From Breznakiella homolactica (GTDB lineage Bacteria; Spirochaetota; Spirochaetia; Treponematales; Breznakiellaceae), in contig NZ_CP067089.2 of NCBI RefSeq assembly GCF_016616095.2, positions 930,001 through 994,000 on the forward strand: 64,000 bases of DNA, written 5' to 3'. The notes under the pieces are model-generated. The model was not told where the DNA came from and made no database searches. It saw nothing but the letters and a program-made list of their open reading frames with translations. Below are positions 16,309-24,655 of this stretch, piece by piece (the first letter of the stretch is position 1; each line of letters begins with the position of its first letter). A program made the translations under genes and the position numbers.

Positions 16309-18804
16309 CTAGTATGAAGAAAGCGCAAAGGAAATAATAAAGTCTATACCCGAATTGGGTTTGCCGCTCCGTTTCCACAGGGAACCGGACTGCCATTCAA
16401 CCTGTCCGTCAACGACCTTGAACCGCTTCGCGAATATAAACCTGAAGGGAAACTGCGGAAGGGCGAAACGCAGCCCCGCTCCGAAGCTGAACCGCATATC
16501 CTCCATCTTGAAATCATTAAAGAACGCTTCCGGTGTCTCCTTCATGGCGGCGGCGTCGAAGAATCCGTCCAGAGCCAGGATCCCCGGGATGACCGGGAGC
16601 CTGAGTTCGGCCCAGTTTTCCCAGAGGGCCAGCCCCCGGTTATACCGTTCATTGGTCCAGCCCCGTCCGATGAACGTACCGTCCACCGACAGCTGGTTTG
16701 AGGATTCGACCGTGGCATCATCCTTGCCGAACTGGGGCAGCAGGAAAGAAACCCCGGTATGTATCCCGAAGACCATCTTCAGGCTGTATGTTTCGGTAAC
16801 GGGTATATTAAACAGGGTGGCGAAAAACTCCGCTTTTGTATCGGACCGGATGTAATGCTCCCGTTCGACCGGAAAGATACCGTAAAACCCGAAACGCTGT
16901 ATCGCATAATACCCCTTTGAGGGGTCGTAATAGATATCCCGCTGGTCCAGGGATATCGAGGCGGAAATGGAATTCGACGGCACCCATTGGTTGTTGCCTT
17001 CCCGCAGGGTCGGGTCAAAGGGTCGGTACATATCTTCATCGTATACGTTTCTGACAAGACCGGCCCTGATGCTGCCGCCTAAACTGAGATTTCCGAGGAA
17101 CGTTGAGAAACGGTACCCCGTGCTGAATCCCAGGGAGAGGCTCCACTGGTTGTAATCCATAAGGTATTCATCGTCGGGAAGCTTGCTGGCGTCCACGTAC
17201 TCATCATAGCTTTCGAAACCGTCGGGATAGGCGTACGTTTCGTCACCGTTAAAGAACGGCGCGTAGTTATTCATTGCCGCGCCGCGTTTGGCGTGCCTGA
17301 CGGTAAAATCAAATCCGCCGGACAGGGGCAGCCCGAAAAGCCAGCGCTTGGTATATTCCAGGGTCAGGTACTGGGTATCCGGGGAGGCGCTCAGCTCGGC
17401 TCCGAGACTGTTGCCGTATCCCATAAAGTTGCGGTCGTTCCATTTTATCACCCCGGAAATGGGGAACGTATCGGGATCGGATGTGCCGGAGAAGGTTACC
17501 CCGAGCTGCAGATCCGTGGTGGGCTGTTCCTCCACGGTAAAGACCAGGTTCATAAGGCTGTCAACGCTTCCCGGCGGCGTATCGGGGGCAACCATGGAGA
17601 AGTACTGCAGGTTGTAGAGGTTCCGCATGGCGTCCATAACCTTTGTTTTGGAAAACACATCCCCGGGCTCCAGGTCGATTTCACGCAGGATAACAAAGTC
17701 CTTTGTTTTCTTATTCCCCCGGATGACAATATTTTCTATATGGGCCCGGCCGCGTTCAATAATGGAAATACGGTAGGATACGGTCCCTTCGTCGGAGTTT
17801 TTGACTTCCTCCCGGGAAATGGAATTGAAGATATACCCGTTTTCGTAGTACAGATCCGCCACCCGCTGGAGGTCCGCTTCGACCCGGCGGGCGTTAACCA
17901 CCTGGCCTGGTTTGGAACTTACCAGGGCGTTGAGCTGCTCGGTGGAGAAAATTTCGTTTCCGACAAATTCAACCCCGCCGAAGTTGTAAATCCGGCCCTC
18001 GTAAATCTTAAACCCGAGTATCATGATATTGTTGCCCTTGTCATCCCGCCGGACATCCCGGACAACGTCGGTGACCGCAGCGTCTATATAGCCGCGGTCA
18101 TGGTAATACTGGGTAATGGAATTCCGGTCGGCGACGAGTTTTGCCTCCTGGAAAGCGCCGTCATTGAGGATACCCTTTGTCTTGAGGGAAAGCTGCCCCC
18201 GCAGGGTGCGGTCGGAAAAGGTCGAATTCCCCTCAAACTGGAACCCTTCAATGGTAATCCGGTCCCCTTCGTTTATGTAAAACGTTACCGCTATGGTATT
18301 GTCATCGTTTGTTACGGATTCCGCCCTGATGGAGACATCGGGAAAGCCCTTTTCCAGATATTTGTTCCGCAGCGCGGCCTCGTCGATCCGGAGGCGCAGC
18401 TGGTTGGCAACATCATTTACCTTGAGGGAAATCACATCCATCAGCTCGTTCCGCCGGAGGGTGCTGTTTCCCACGAAATTTATCCGGGAAACAATCGGCC
18501 GTTCGGTTACGGCAAATTTGATTATAACCTCGCTGCCGGCGGCATCCGACGGCACAGCGGTGGGAGAAATCATATCAAAGTATTCCAGCGCATAAAGCCG
18601 CCCCTGGAGTTCCCAGAAATTTTCGTCCGTAAAGGGCTTGCCGATAAAGGATTCCACCACGCCGGCCAGTTCGGTTTGGTTGATATGCTTCAAACCTTCA
18701 AACACAATATCCTTAATTGGTTTTCCCTGGTACCACTCCCCGGACTGGGCAAAAGCGGAAAAAGCCGCGGCCAGCATCAGAAAAACTAGGAAACGTATGC
18801 GCAT
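16309..18804 (-). CDS. bamA: outer-membrane protein assembly factor BamA
   Basis: 831 residues. A signal peptide (FLVFLMLAAAFSAFA, cleaved before Q20) is followed by about five POTRA repeats (residues ~28-420; each has the GN-x-x, F-S-D/E pattern, e.g. FEGNSTFSDRTLRGQLSLK) and a 16-strand barrel domain. The barrel contains the conserved GRGWTNERYNRG (the family VRGF/Y-like loop) near residue 690. It folds outer-membrane proteins into the outer membrane. An AAGGAG Shine-Dalgarno precedes the ATG. It is 13 nt after tamB and 27 nt before skp. Confidence 0.95.
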   Translation of the reverse strand: MRIRFLVFLMLAAAFSAFAQSGEWYQGKPIKDIVFEGLKHINQTELAGVVESFIGKPFTDENFWELQGRLYALEYFDMISPTAVPSDAAGSEVIIKFAVTERPIVSRINFVGNSTLRRNELMDVISLKVNDVANQLRLRIDEAALRNKYLEKGFPDVSIRAESVTNDDNTIAVTFYINEGDRITIEGFQFEGNSTFSDRTLRGQLSLKTKGILNDGAFQEAKLVADRNSITQYYHDRGYIDAAVTDVVRDVRRDDKGNNIMILGFKIYEGRIYNFGGVEFVGNEIFSTEQLNALVSSKPGQVVNARRVEADLQRVADLYYENGYIFNSISREEVKNSDEGTVSYRISIIERGRAHIENIVIRGNKKTKDFVILREIDLEPGDVFSKTKVMDAMRNLYNLQYFSMVAPDTPPGSVDSLMNLVFTVEEQPTTDLQLGVTFSGTSDPDTFPISGVIKWNDRNFMGYGNSLGAELSASPDTQYLTLEYTKRWLFGLPLSGGFDFTVRHAKRGAAMNNYAPFFNGDETYAYPDGFESYDEYVDASKLPDDEYLMDYNQWSLSLGFSTGYRFSTFLGNLSLGGSIRAGLVRNVYDEDMYRPFDPTLREGNNQWVPSNSISASISLDQRDIYYDPSKGYYAIQRFGFYGIFPVEREHYIRSDTKAEFFATLFNIPVTETYSLKMVFGIHTGVSFLLPQFGKDDATVESSNQLSVDGTFIGRGWTNERYNRGLALWENWAELRLPVIPGILALDGFFDAAAMKETPEAFFNDFKMEDMRFSFGAGLRFALPQFPFRFIFAKRFKVVDGQVEWQSGSLWKRSGKPNSGIDFIISFALSSY

Positions 18805-18817
18805 CTAAGCTCCTTCA

Positions 18818-21800
18818 TTAAAAAGACCATTTCCAGCTGAGGGTAAAGGAAAGGTCATCAATATACAAGTTTTCAGGATGTTCCGGAACTAAATTCCACT
18901 GTATGGTAACCAGCGGACTCCGCAATTCTATCCCAATATCGGGCTCAAATTTAAGCCCTCCGGAATAACTGTTGGATTTGTATTGATCATACCGCAGCGA
19001 CAGCATCATCTCAATGAACATATCCGAACCAATATATTTACCAATAAAAACCGTTGTATTATCGAAATAGTTACCCACCCCGCCATTTGTGTCAACCGGG
19101 TCTCCGAGTCCGCTTATCTGCATTACCGCGTTCTGGAGTATCTGGGTTCTGATGGAGAACATATCAAGCCCCAGGGCGTTCCGGATGGTGCGTTCGAACC
19201 GCCGTACCACGTTGAACTGGCTGAGCAGGTCCGTGGTCGCGGTGAGAAAGCCGATGGCGCTGGAATCCCCCGATGGCGTTCCGACAATATTCTGTCCCAG
19301 AAGCGCGAATATTTCCGCCTGGGACAGCGCAGGAGTGGACTCAAACCGCGGGGTAAAAGAGCTTAAGGGGGCATTATCGATAATGAGAGAAATGGTGACC
19401 GGGCCGTCGTCGGTCCGGTCACGGATCTCGGCCCGGGCCGAGATAAAGGGGTCGAATTTCAATTCATTCTCATTAAAAATAAGGCTACCCTCACGGATGT
19501 AAAAGCTTCTTTGAAAGTAAAACACCTCTCCGCTGCGTAAGGATACATTTCCCACAACAGAAAATCTGTTTGTTGCGGTATCGCTGGAAACCCGTATCCC
19601 CGTTCCAACATCGGTATACGCCCGGATGATGGGAAATTCCTCCGAAGGCCACAGGAATTCCACCTTTCTGCCGGATGTTATCCGGATATCCACCATAACC
19701 GGTGTTTTTCCCTGTTCCTCATTCCGTTCTCCCATGGACTGGGAATCCACGGTTATTACCGTATCACTGCCGGTAAGATCACCCTGGACAATAAAAACCT
19801 GGTCCTGCATGGCGAGATGCAGGGACCCGGAAACATTGCCTTCGGCGGCCACTCCGGAAATATCAATGCCGAAGGGAATGGGGTCATCCTGTTCAACGGA
19901 AATATCGATGGTAAAGGTATTCGGGATCCAGCGGTCGAAGAGGAACCACGCGGAAACCGTGCCATGCCCCTTGCCCACGGGTGTAACCAGCGGACCAAAG
20001 GTCATTTCGTTCCCGCTGAGGGTTATGGTAATCGGAGTCGGGCCGATATCTTCCCGGAGATACTGGGGGACCCTGATCCTGACGCTGTTTCCTATGGCGG
20101 TTCCGAAGAATTCCGGGTCACCGATGGGACCGGTTACGTGTACGGTGGCATCGGCGAAACCGCTGCTGAAATCAATTATATCCTTCCTGGGGATAAACTG
20201 CCACAGGGCCTGCAAATCCACATAAAGGTTTGAAGCATAGGCGTCGATCATGCCTTCGGAAATCGTACCGATCAGGGCTCCCCGGATGGGAGACGGGTTT
20301 GAAAAACTCGCGTAAAAAGAGCCTTCATCGGAAAGCTGGAAACGGATCAGGTTTTCCGGGCCGCCGGACAGGGTGGTGAGCGAATCCGACCGGGAAAAAT
20401 CAAAATAGAACGGCTCCGCGGCTTCCAGGGCATCCAGGCGGAAGCGGTTCACCGTAATGAGGCCTTCAAAGGCATTTACCACATCGGCTATGCTGAACCA
20501 TGAATCGATGGGATCAAAATTAGCCCAGGCATCCAGGGAAAGATCCATATCCCTGCCCAAAGCCGTTCCCCGCATCTGCATTTTCGTATTCATGGACGCG
20601 TCGAGGCGGCTCATCCAAAGGGTTGGGATTTCCACGAAAAGGCCGCCGTATTGCAGGCGCACGTTTTCAACCATCAGGTCATCCTCATCCAGGGAAGCGA
20701 AGGCCGACATGGAGACATCGGTTTCACCGATCTGCGCGGAAAGGCTCGAAAGAATCATATTTACCGAATAGTGGTCGCGGTTTACCCAGTTTATCCGGAC
20801 TTCCCCGGTTGCCATGGCATTAAAAGAATTGGCGATTATGCGGCTCAGGTACATCCGGGACCCGTAAAGCCTGACGTCCAGGGACCCGTCGGAATAGTTC
20901 AAATCCGCATCATAGCGCTCAATCCCCGCTAGGTCGGTGATGTTCAGGCTGCCCGAAACACTGGAAAAATCGCTTTGCCACCGGGCCGATCCCCGGCCGG
21001 ACAGAGCCCCCCGGCCGTCGTCAAAAAGCAGCTGCGGAAGAAGCAGGCCGTTCTGGTCCGCCATGCCGGTGATGAGGATCCGCAGCGCGGCGGTACCCGG
21101 CGTGGCCAGATCCTGGACTTCAAACCGTTCAAGCTCGACGGACCAGAAATCCCTGGATTCCCACCGGAGATAGCTGAGCAGGTACATCCGCGCGTTCTGG
21201 CCGTTGATCGGAATCGGGATACCGTCCGCCTGGATAAAACCCGAATAACCGCCGCTGCCGGTCATGGCAATATTTACGGAAAAGCCGTAGGAACCCTGAA
21301 TGCTGATGGACCGCTGATCGAGGATAAGCCCTTCAAGGTAATAGGTGATGTCCATATACGATGTCTGAAATGAAAATGAGATATCGGATATATTTGAAAA
21401 GTCGGCGTATCCCGAAGCTTCTATGCTTCCGTCGGACCAGATAATCCTGCCTTCGGACAGCTCAAACCGGCGGTCCGTCCCCGAAACGGAAAACAGGGTA
21501 AAGACATCCTGGTCTCCCTCATAGGCGGTTACCAGGCGGGGGGCGTTATAGGAAATATGCTCAAAATCCGTGGTAACAAAAAGTTCCGTTGTCATTGAAA
21601 GCTGATCTATGATGCCGGTCAGGATCTCCGGAAGATTGGGCAGGGAAACAAAAGGCCGGACGATCTGCACCATATCCCCTACGGAAAAGGAATCCACCGA
21701 AAGGGAGGCCTGGAGGCTCCGGGGATCGTAGTCATAGGATCCGTCCAGGGTAAGATTGCTGATCCGGACATCCTCATAGGAATCGAGGTCCCGGAACCGG

Positions 21801-23224
21801 AGAGCCGAAGCACCGAAAACAACCCCCGTATCCAGGGGTGTTATACTGACATCCAAAGCCGACAGAAGCACCGAACCAAGGGTGACACTTTCACCGAATA
21901 TACTGATTTCATTTCCGAAGGTACTGATATTGAGGTCAGCGGTTACCGTGCCATCTCCGGACAGGCTCAGGTCCTCCGCGGTAACCCTCCCGTTTATCGC
22001 CAAGGGGTCAAAAACAATTCCCCCCGCAAAAGAAAAGGTTCCCTGGGAAGCGGCAAACCTGAAATCCCTGACCGTAACCTGCCGGCTGTCCCCTGAGCCG
22101 TCGATTACAAAAGAAGCGTTGTCCGCGGGAATGCCTTCCGGAACATCCCCGGAAAGCTGGACTGTATAATTGAAGTCACCCAGACTGTCAGTCCGGATGG
22201 CGGCAAACCCCGAGACAGTAAGATCCAGGAGGGGATCAAACTGTGTCCATCCGCCGGAAAAGCTGACCAGCTCATTGAGGGAGAAATTATCCGACCGGAA
22301 TTCCCCTGACAGGGCCCCCGAAGACGTGTCATACCGGACGTAGAGATCGAAGGGCAGACGGTCCTGGATTTTACGCAGCTCCACGATACCCTGGGAAACC
22401 GCCAGATTGACGGTCATGGACCGGAAGGTAAAAAGATCCCCCGAAAGGACCGGAATACTGAGGTTGAGATTCCCGCTGCGCAGGTCCGAGGAAAATTCCC
22501 CGGAAATCTTTCCCGCCATAACAACGGAAAGTTCCTGGCCCAAAAAGCTCGGGAGGGATGTACCCGCATTCCACCGTCCGCTGAGTATTATCCGGCGGTC
22601 CTGGGTCCGCGCGTTAAAGGTGAGGCCGTCAATGGTAAAAAGATTGTCCATAAAGTTGAATGACGCCTTACCGCCCCGAACCCTGGCCTGGATATTGTCG
22701 GGAAGGAATTCCAGGCCGGTCCAGGTCCGCGGGGGGGCGGCCTCGGGAGCTTCCGGGGGAGGTTCATCCGGCGAATCGGAAGAAAAAAGCACCCATAAAT
22801 CGGCATCCTTTTCACGATCGATGGTAATTGCCGGATTATCCAGAAGCAGTGATTTTACCGAAGCTTCCGGTTCCCCCCGGAGAATGTCCCATAAAGAATA
22901 GGAAATCCGCAGCCGCGAAACCGTGATACTCGGGGTGCCGTCATCGCGGAGTATCTGGAGATCCCGGATATCGATGGTCCCGAATATTGAAGGCCCCATG
23001 GATGCGTAGACAATGGTTCTGCCAAGATAGGACTCACCATGGGAAATCAGACGGTCCCTGATATCGGTCATCTGCTTCAGAATGGACTGCTGAAGCGGGC
23101 GGAGTACCAGCGCGGTTATGGCGATCAATGCCACAAAGACGAGAATTTCAATACTTATCCGCAGCACCTGGTAAAAGCGCTTCGGGGGGCCCGTACCTTT
23201 ATGTTTTCCCGAACTGTCCGCCAC
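18818..23224 (-). CDS. tamB: TamB/DUF490 translocation and assembly module protein
   Basis: 1468 residues. One N-terminal membrane anchor (residues ~20-45, ISIEILVFVALIAITALVL) precedes a very long beta-rich periplasmic region (AsmA/TamB-like repeats) and a C-terminal DUF490 domain. The domain has the typical ALSQAEIFALLGQNI (~1330) and aromatic-ended last strands (LSFTLSWKWSF). TamB spans the periplasm, forming a hydrophobic groove that works with BamA/TamA in membrane protein insertion or lipid transfer. The start is GTG at 23222-23224 with AGGAA upstream. It heads the operon with bamA, skp, mutS and comF. Confidence 0.92.
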   Translation of the reverse strand: MADSSGKHKGTGPPKRFYQVLRISIEILVFVALIAITALVLRPLQQSILKQMTDIRDRLISHGESYLGRTIVYASMGPSIFGTIDIRDLQILRDDGTPSITVSRLRISYSLWDILRGEPEASVKSLLLDNPAITIDREKDADLWVLFSSDSPDEPPPEAPEAAPPRTWTGLEFLPDNIQARVRGGKASFNFMDNLFTIDGLTFNARTQDRRIILSGRWNAGTSLPSFLGQELSVVMAGKISGEFSSDLRSGNLNLSIPVLSGDLFTFRSMTVNLAVSQGIVELRKIQDRLPFDLYVRYDTSSGALSGEFRSDNFSLNELVSFSGGWTQFDPLLDLTVSGFAAIRTDSLGDFNYTVQLSGDVPEGIPADNASFVIDGSGDSRQVTVRDFRFAASQGTFSFAGGIVFDPLAINGRVTAEDLSLSGDGTVTADLNISTFGNEISIFGESVTLGSVLLSALDVSITPLDTGVVFGASALRFRDLDSYEDVRISNLTLDGSYDYDPRSLQASLSVDSFSVGDMVQIVRPFVSLPNLPEILTGIIDQLSMTTELFVTTDFEHISYNAPRLVTAYEGDQDVFTLFSVSGTDRRFELSEGRIIWSDGSIEASGYADFSNISDISFSFQTSYMDITYYLEGLILDQRSISIQGSYGFSVNIAMTGSGGYSGFIQADGIPIPINGQNARMYLLSYLRWESRDFWSVELERFEVQDLATPGTAALRILITGMADQNGLLLPQLLFDDGRGALSGRGSARWQSDFSSVSGSLNITDLAGIERYDADLNYSDGSLDVRLYGSRMYLSRIIANSFNAMATGEVRINWVNRDHYSVNMILSSLSAQIGETDVSMSAFASLDEDDLMVENVRLQYGGLFVEIPTLWMSRLDASMNTKMQMRGTALGRDMDLSLDAWANFDPIDSWFSIADVVNAFEGLITVNRFRLDALEAAEPFYFDFSRSDSLTTLSGGPENLIRFQLSDEGSFYASFSNPSPIRGALIGTISEGMIDAYASNLYVDLQALWQFIPRKDIIDFSSGFADATVHVTGPIGDPEFFGTAIGNSVRIRVPQYLREDIGPTPITITLSGNEMTFGPLVTPVGKGHGTVSAWFLFDRWIPNTFTIDISVEQDDPIPFGIDISGVAAEGNVSGSLHLAMQDQVFIVQGDLTGSDTVITVDSQSMGERNEEQGKTPVMVDIRITSGRKVEFLWPSEEFPIIRAYTDVGTGIRVSSDTATNRFSVVGNVSLRSGEVFYFQRSFYIREGSLIFNENELKFDPFISARAEIRDRTDDGPVTISLIIDNAPLSSFTPRFESTPALSQAEIFALLGQNIVGTPSGDSSAIGFLTATTDLLSQFNVVRRFERTIRNALGLDMFSIRTQILQNAVMQISGLGDPVDTNGGVGNYFDNTTVFIGKYIGSDMFIEMMLSLRYDQYKSNSYSGGLKFEPDIGIELRSPLVTIQWNLVPEHPENLYIDDLSFTLSWKWSF

Positions 23225-23348
23225 CGGAGATGTTCCTTGCTTCCGATTTCATCTCACTGCATGGCAATGAGGTAAAAAATACTTATTTAGAACCTAACAC
23301 TAAACCATGCAAATTGCCATGGATACCGGTATTATTATATCGGCCGAA

Positions 23349-23377
23349 TTGTACCATCCTCCTCATTATGGTATAAC
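23349..23377 (+). promoter_or_regulatory. putative promoter of tmk placing the start near the ATG
   Basis: TTGTAC (23349-23354), a 17-nt spacer, then TATAAC (23372-23377). The -10 box ends 9 nt before the tmk ATG, so the transcript would have almost no leader. The -35 box is weak. Confidence 0.45.
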
Positions 23378-23386
23378 AATCATACT

Positions 23387-24016
23387 ATGAATATAATACA
23401 AAATTTTTTGGTCCTTGAGGGGGGAGATGGTACCGGAACCTCCACACAAATTAAAATTCTTGCCGAAAGACTTGGCTCGGAACAGAGAAATTTCGGTTTT
23501 TTCCCTACTTTTGAACCCACCGAAGGCGAAATCGGCGTACTTCTCCGGAAAGCCCTCCGCCGGGACATAGAACTGACCCCCCAAACAATAGCCCGCCTGT
23601 TTGCGGCGGACCGGAGCGAACATCTGTACGGCCACCGCGGCATCATCGAACGGTGCGGATCCGGACAGCTGGTGGTTTCAGACCGGTATACCCCTTCATC
23701 CTTGGTGTACCAGGGGATAGAATGCGGGGATGAACTTCCCCGAAAACTGAACGAGGATTTCCCCTACCCCGAGATGCTGCTCTATTTTGAAATAGATCCC
23801 GAAACAGCCCTGAAGCGGGTGGAACAACGAAAAACCCGGGATATCTACGAGTACCTGGATTTCCAGGAAAAAGCCCACGCCCGGTACCGCAAACTGCTCC
23901 CGGAGTACGAATCCGCGGGGGTGCGGGTCATCCGTGTCGACGCGTCCGGGGATGTGGAATCCGTTGCCCGGGAAGTCTGGAGTGCTCTGGAAAAACTGCC
24001 GATAATGGGAATATGA
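23387..24016 (+). CDS. tmk: thymidylate kinase with altered P-loop
   Basis: 209 residues, normal for dTMP kinase (ATP + dTMP to ADP + dTDP). The P-loop is EGGDGTGTSTQ (residues 11-21): the usual lysine of G-x-G-K-(S/T) is Thr18. The other motifs are present: DRYTPSSLVYQG (DR(Y/F) motif, ~100) and the lid region with KRVEQRKTRDIYE (~145). There is no Shine-Dalgarno before the ATG at 23387. It overlaps the next gene by ATGA and is divergent from tamB. The loss of the lysine may be a lineage trait with compensation elsewhere; I vaguely recall similar spirochaete sequences but cannot verify it. Confidence 0.9.
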   Translation: MNIIQNFLVLEGGDGTGTSTQIKILAERLGSEQRNFGFFPTFEPTEGEIGVLLRKALRRDIELTPQTIARLFAADRSEHLYGHRGIIERCGSGQLVVSDRYTPSSLVYQGIECGDELPRKLNEDFPYPEMLLYFEIDPETALKRVEQRKTRDIYEYLDFQEKAHARYRKLLPEYESAGVRVIRVDASGDVESVAREVWSALEKLPIMGI

Positions 24017-24648
24017 ATCGGCGTCAGACCGTATTACGGACCACTGGATTTTTTCTTCTCATCGCGGCATTTGCGGCGCTGCCTGCCCCGGCGGCCAGCG
24101 CGTACTTTGTGCAGTACAAGGAACAGTATTACCGGCTCTACCATCTTCATTACATCCAAAATCCCGATGATACTATTGAAAACATCTACTGGCTCGAAAA
24201 AGCTTTAGCCGCGGATTTCTGCAATCCCCTCTATGCCATGGCGCTGATCGAAAACGAAGTCCAGTGGGAAAAATACCGGTACCTCTTTATGATGCACGTC
24301 AACCTGAAGCTAATCGAACAGTATCTGTTCCTGGGAAATAAGTGGAACAAACGGAATGCCTATTTCTACAACGCTCCCTGGAAGGAGCAAAACCTGGAAA
24401 GCCTGGAAACGGCGGAAACCTGCTACCGCACGGCCCTGTATTACTGGGGCGAAGCGGTAGCCTGGGCGGAGAAATCCAGGGAACGGCGGTTCTACTTTAT
24501 CAATCTTGAACGGGTTCAGTACTGGGAAGATGAGGCCCTCCGGATTGAGCAGAAAAAACTGGACTATGAAAAAATAATAAACCGGGAACTGGCCCTGCTC
24601 CAGCAAGTCCGGGAACAGTTCCAGGCTATGGATGAAAACACCTACTGA
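24013..24648 (+). CDS. secreted hypothetical protein next to tmk
   Basis: 211 residues. A clear signal peptide (TTGFFLLIAAFAALPAPAAS, cleavage around residue 30) is followed by an all-helical, Tyr/Trp/Leu-rich mature protein that begins YFVQYKEQYYRLYHLHY. Helix spacing is TPR-like, and the C-terminus is a coiled-coil-like stretch (RIEQKKLDYEKIINRELALL). I do not recognise a named family. It is translationally coupled to tmk (ATGA overlap); the pairing of tmk with such a gene is probably conserved in Treponema. It is likely periplasmic. Confidence 0.75.
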   Translation: MNRRQTVLRTTGFFLLIAAFAALPAPAASAYFVQYKEQYYRLYHLHYIQNPDDTIENIYWLEKALAADFCNPLYAMALIENEVQWEKYRYLFMMHVNLKLIEQYLFLGNKWNKRNAYFYNAPWKEQNLESLETAETCYRTALYYWGEAVAWAEKSRERRFYFINLERVQYWEDEALRIEQKKLDYEKIINRELALLQQVREQFQAMDENTY

Positions 24649-24655
24649 TCCCGAA

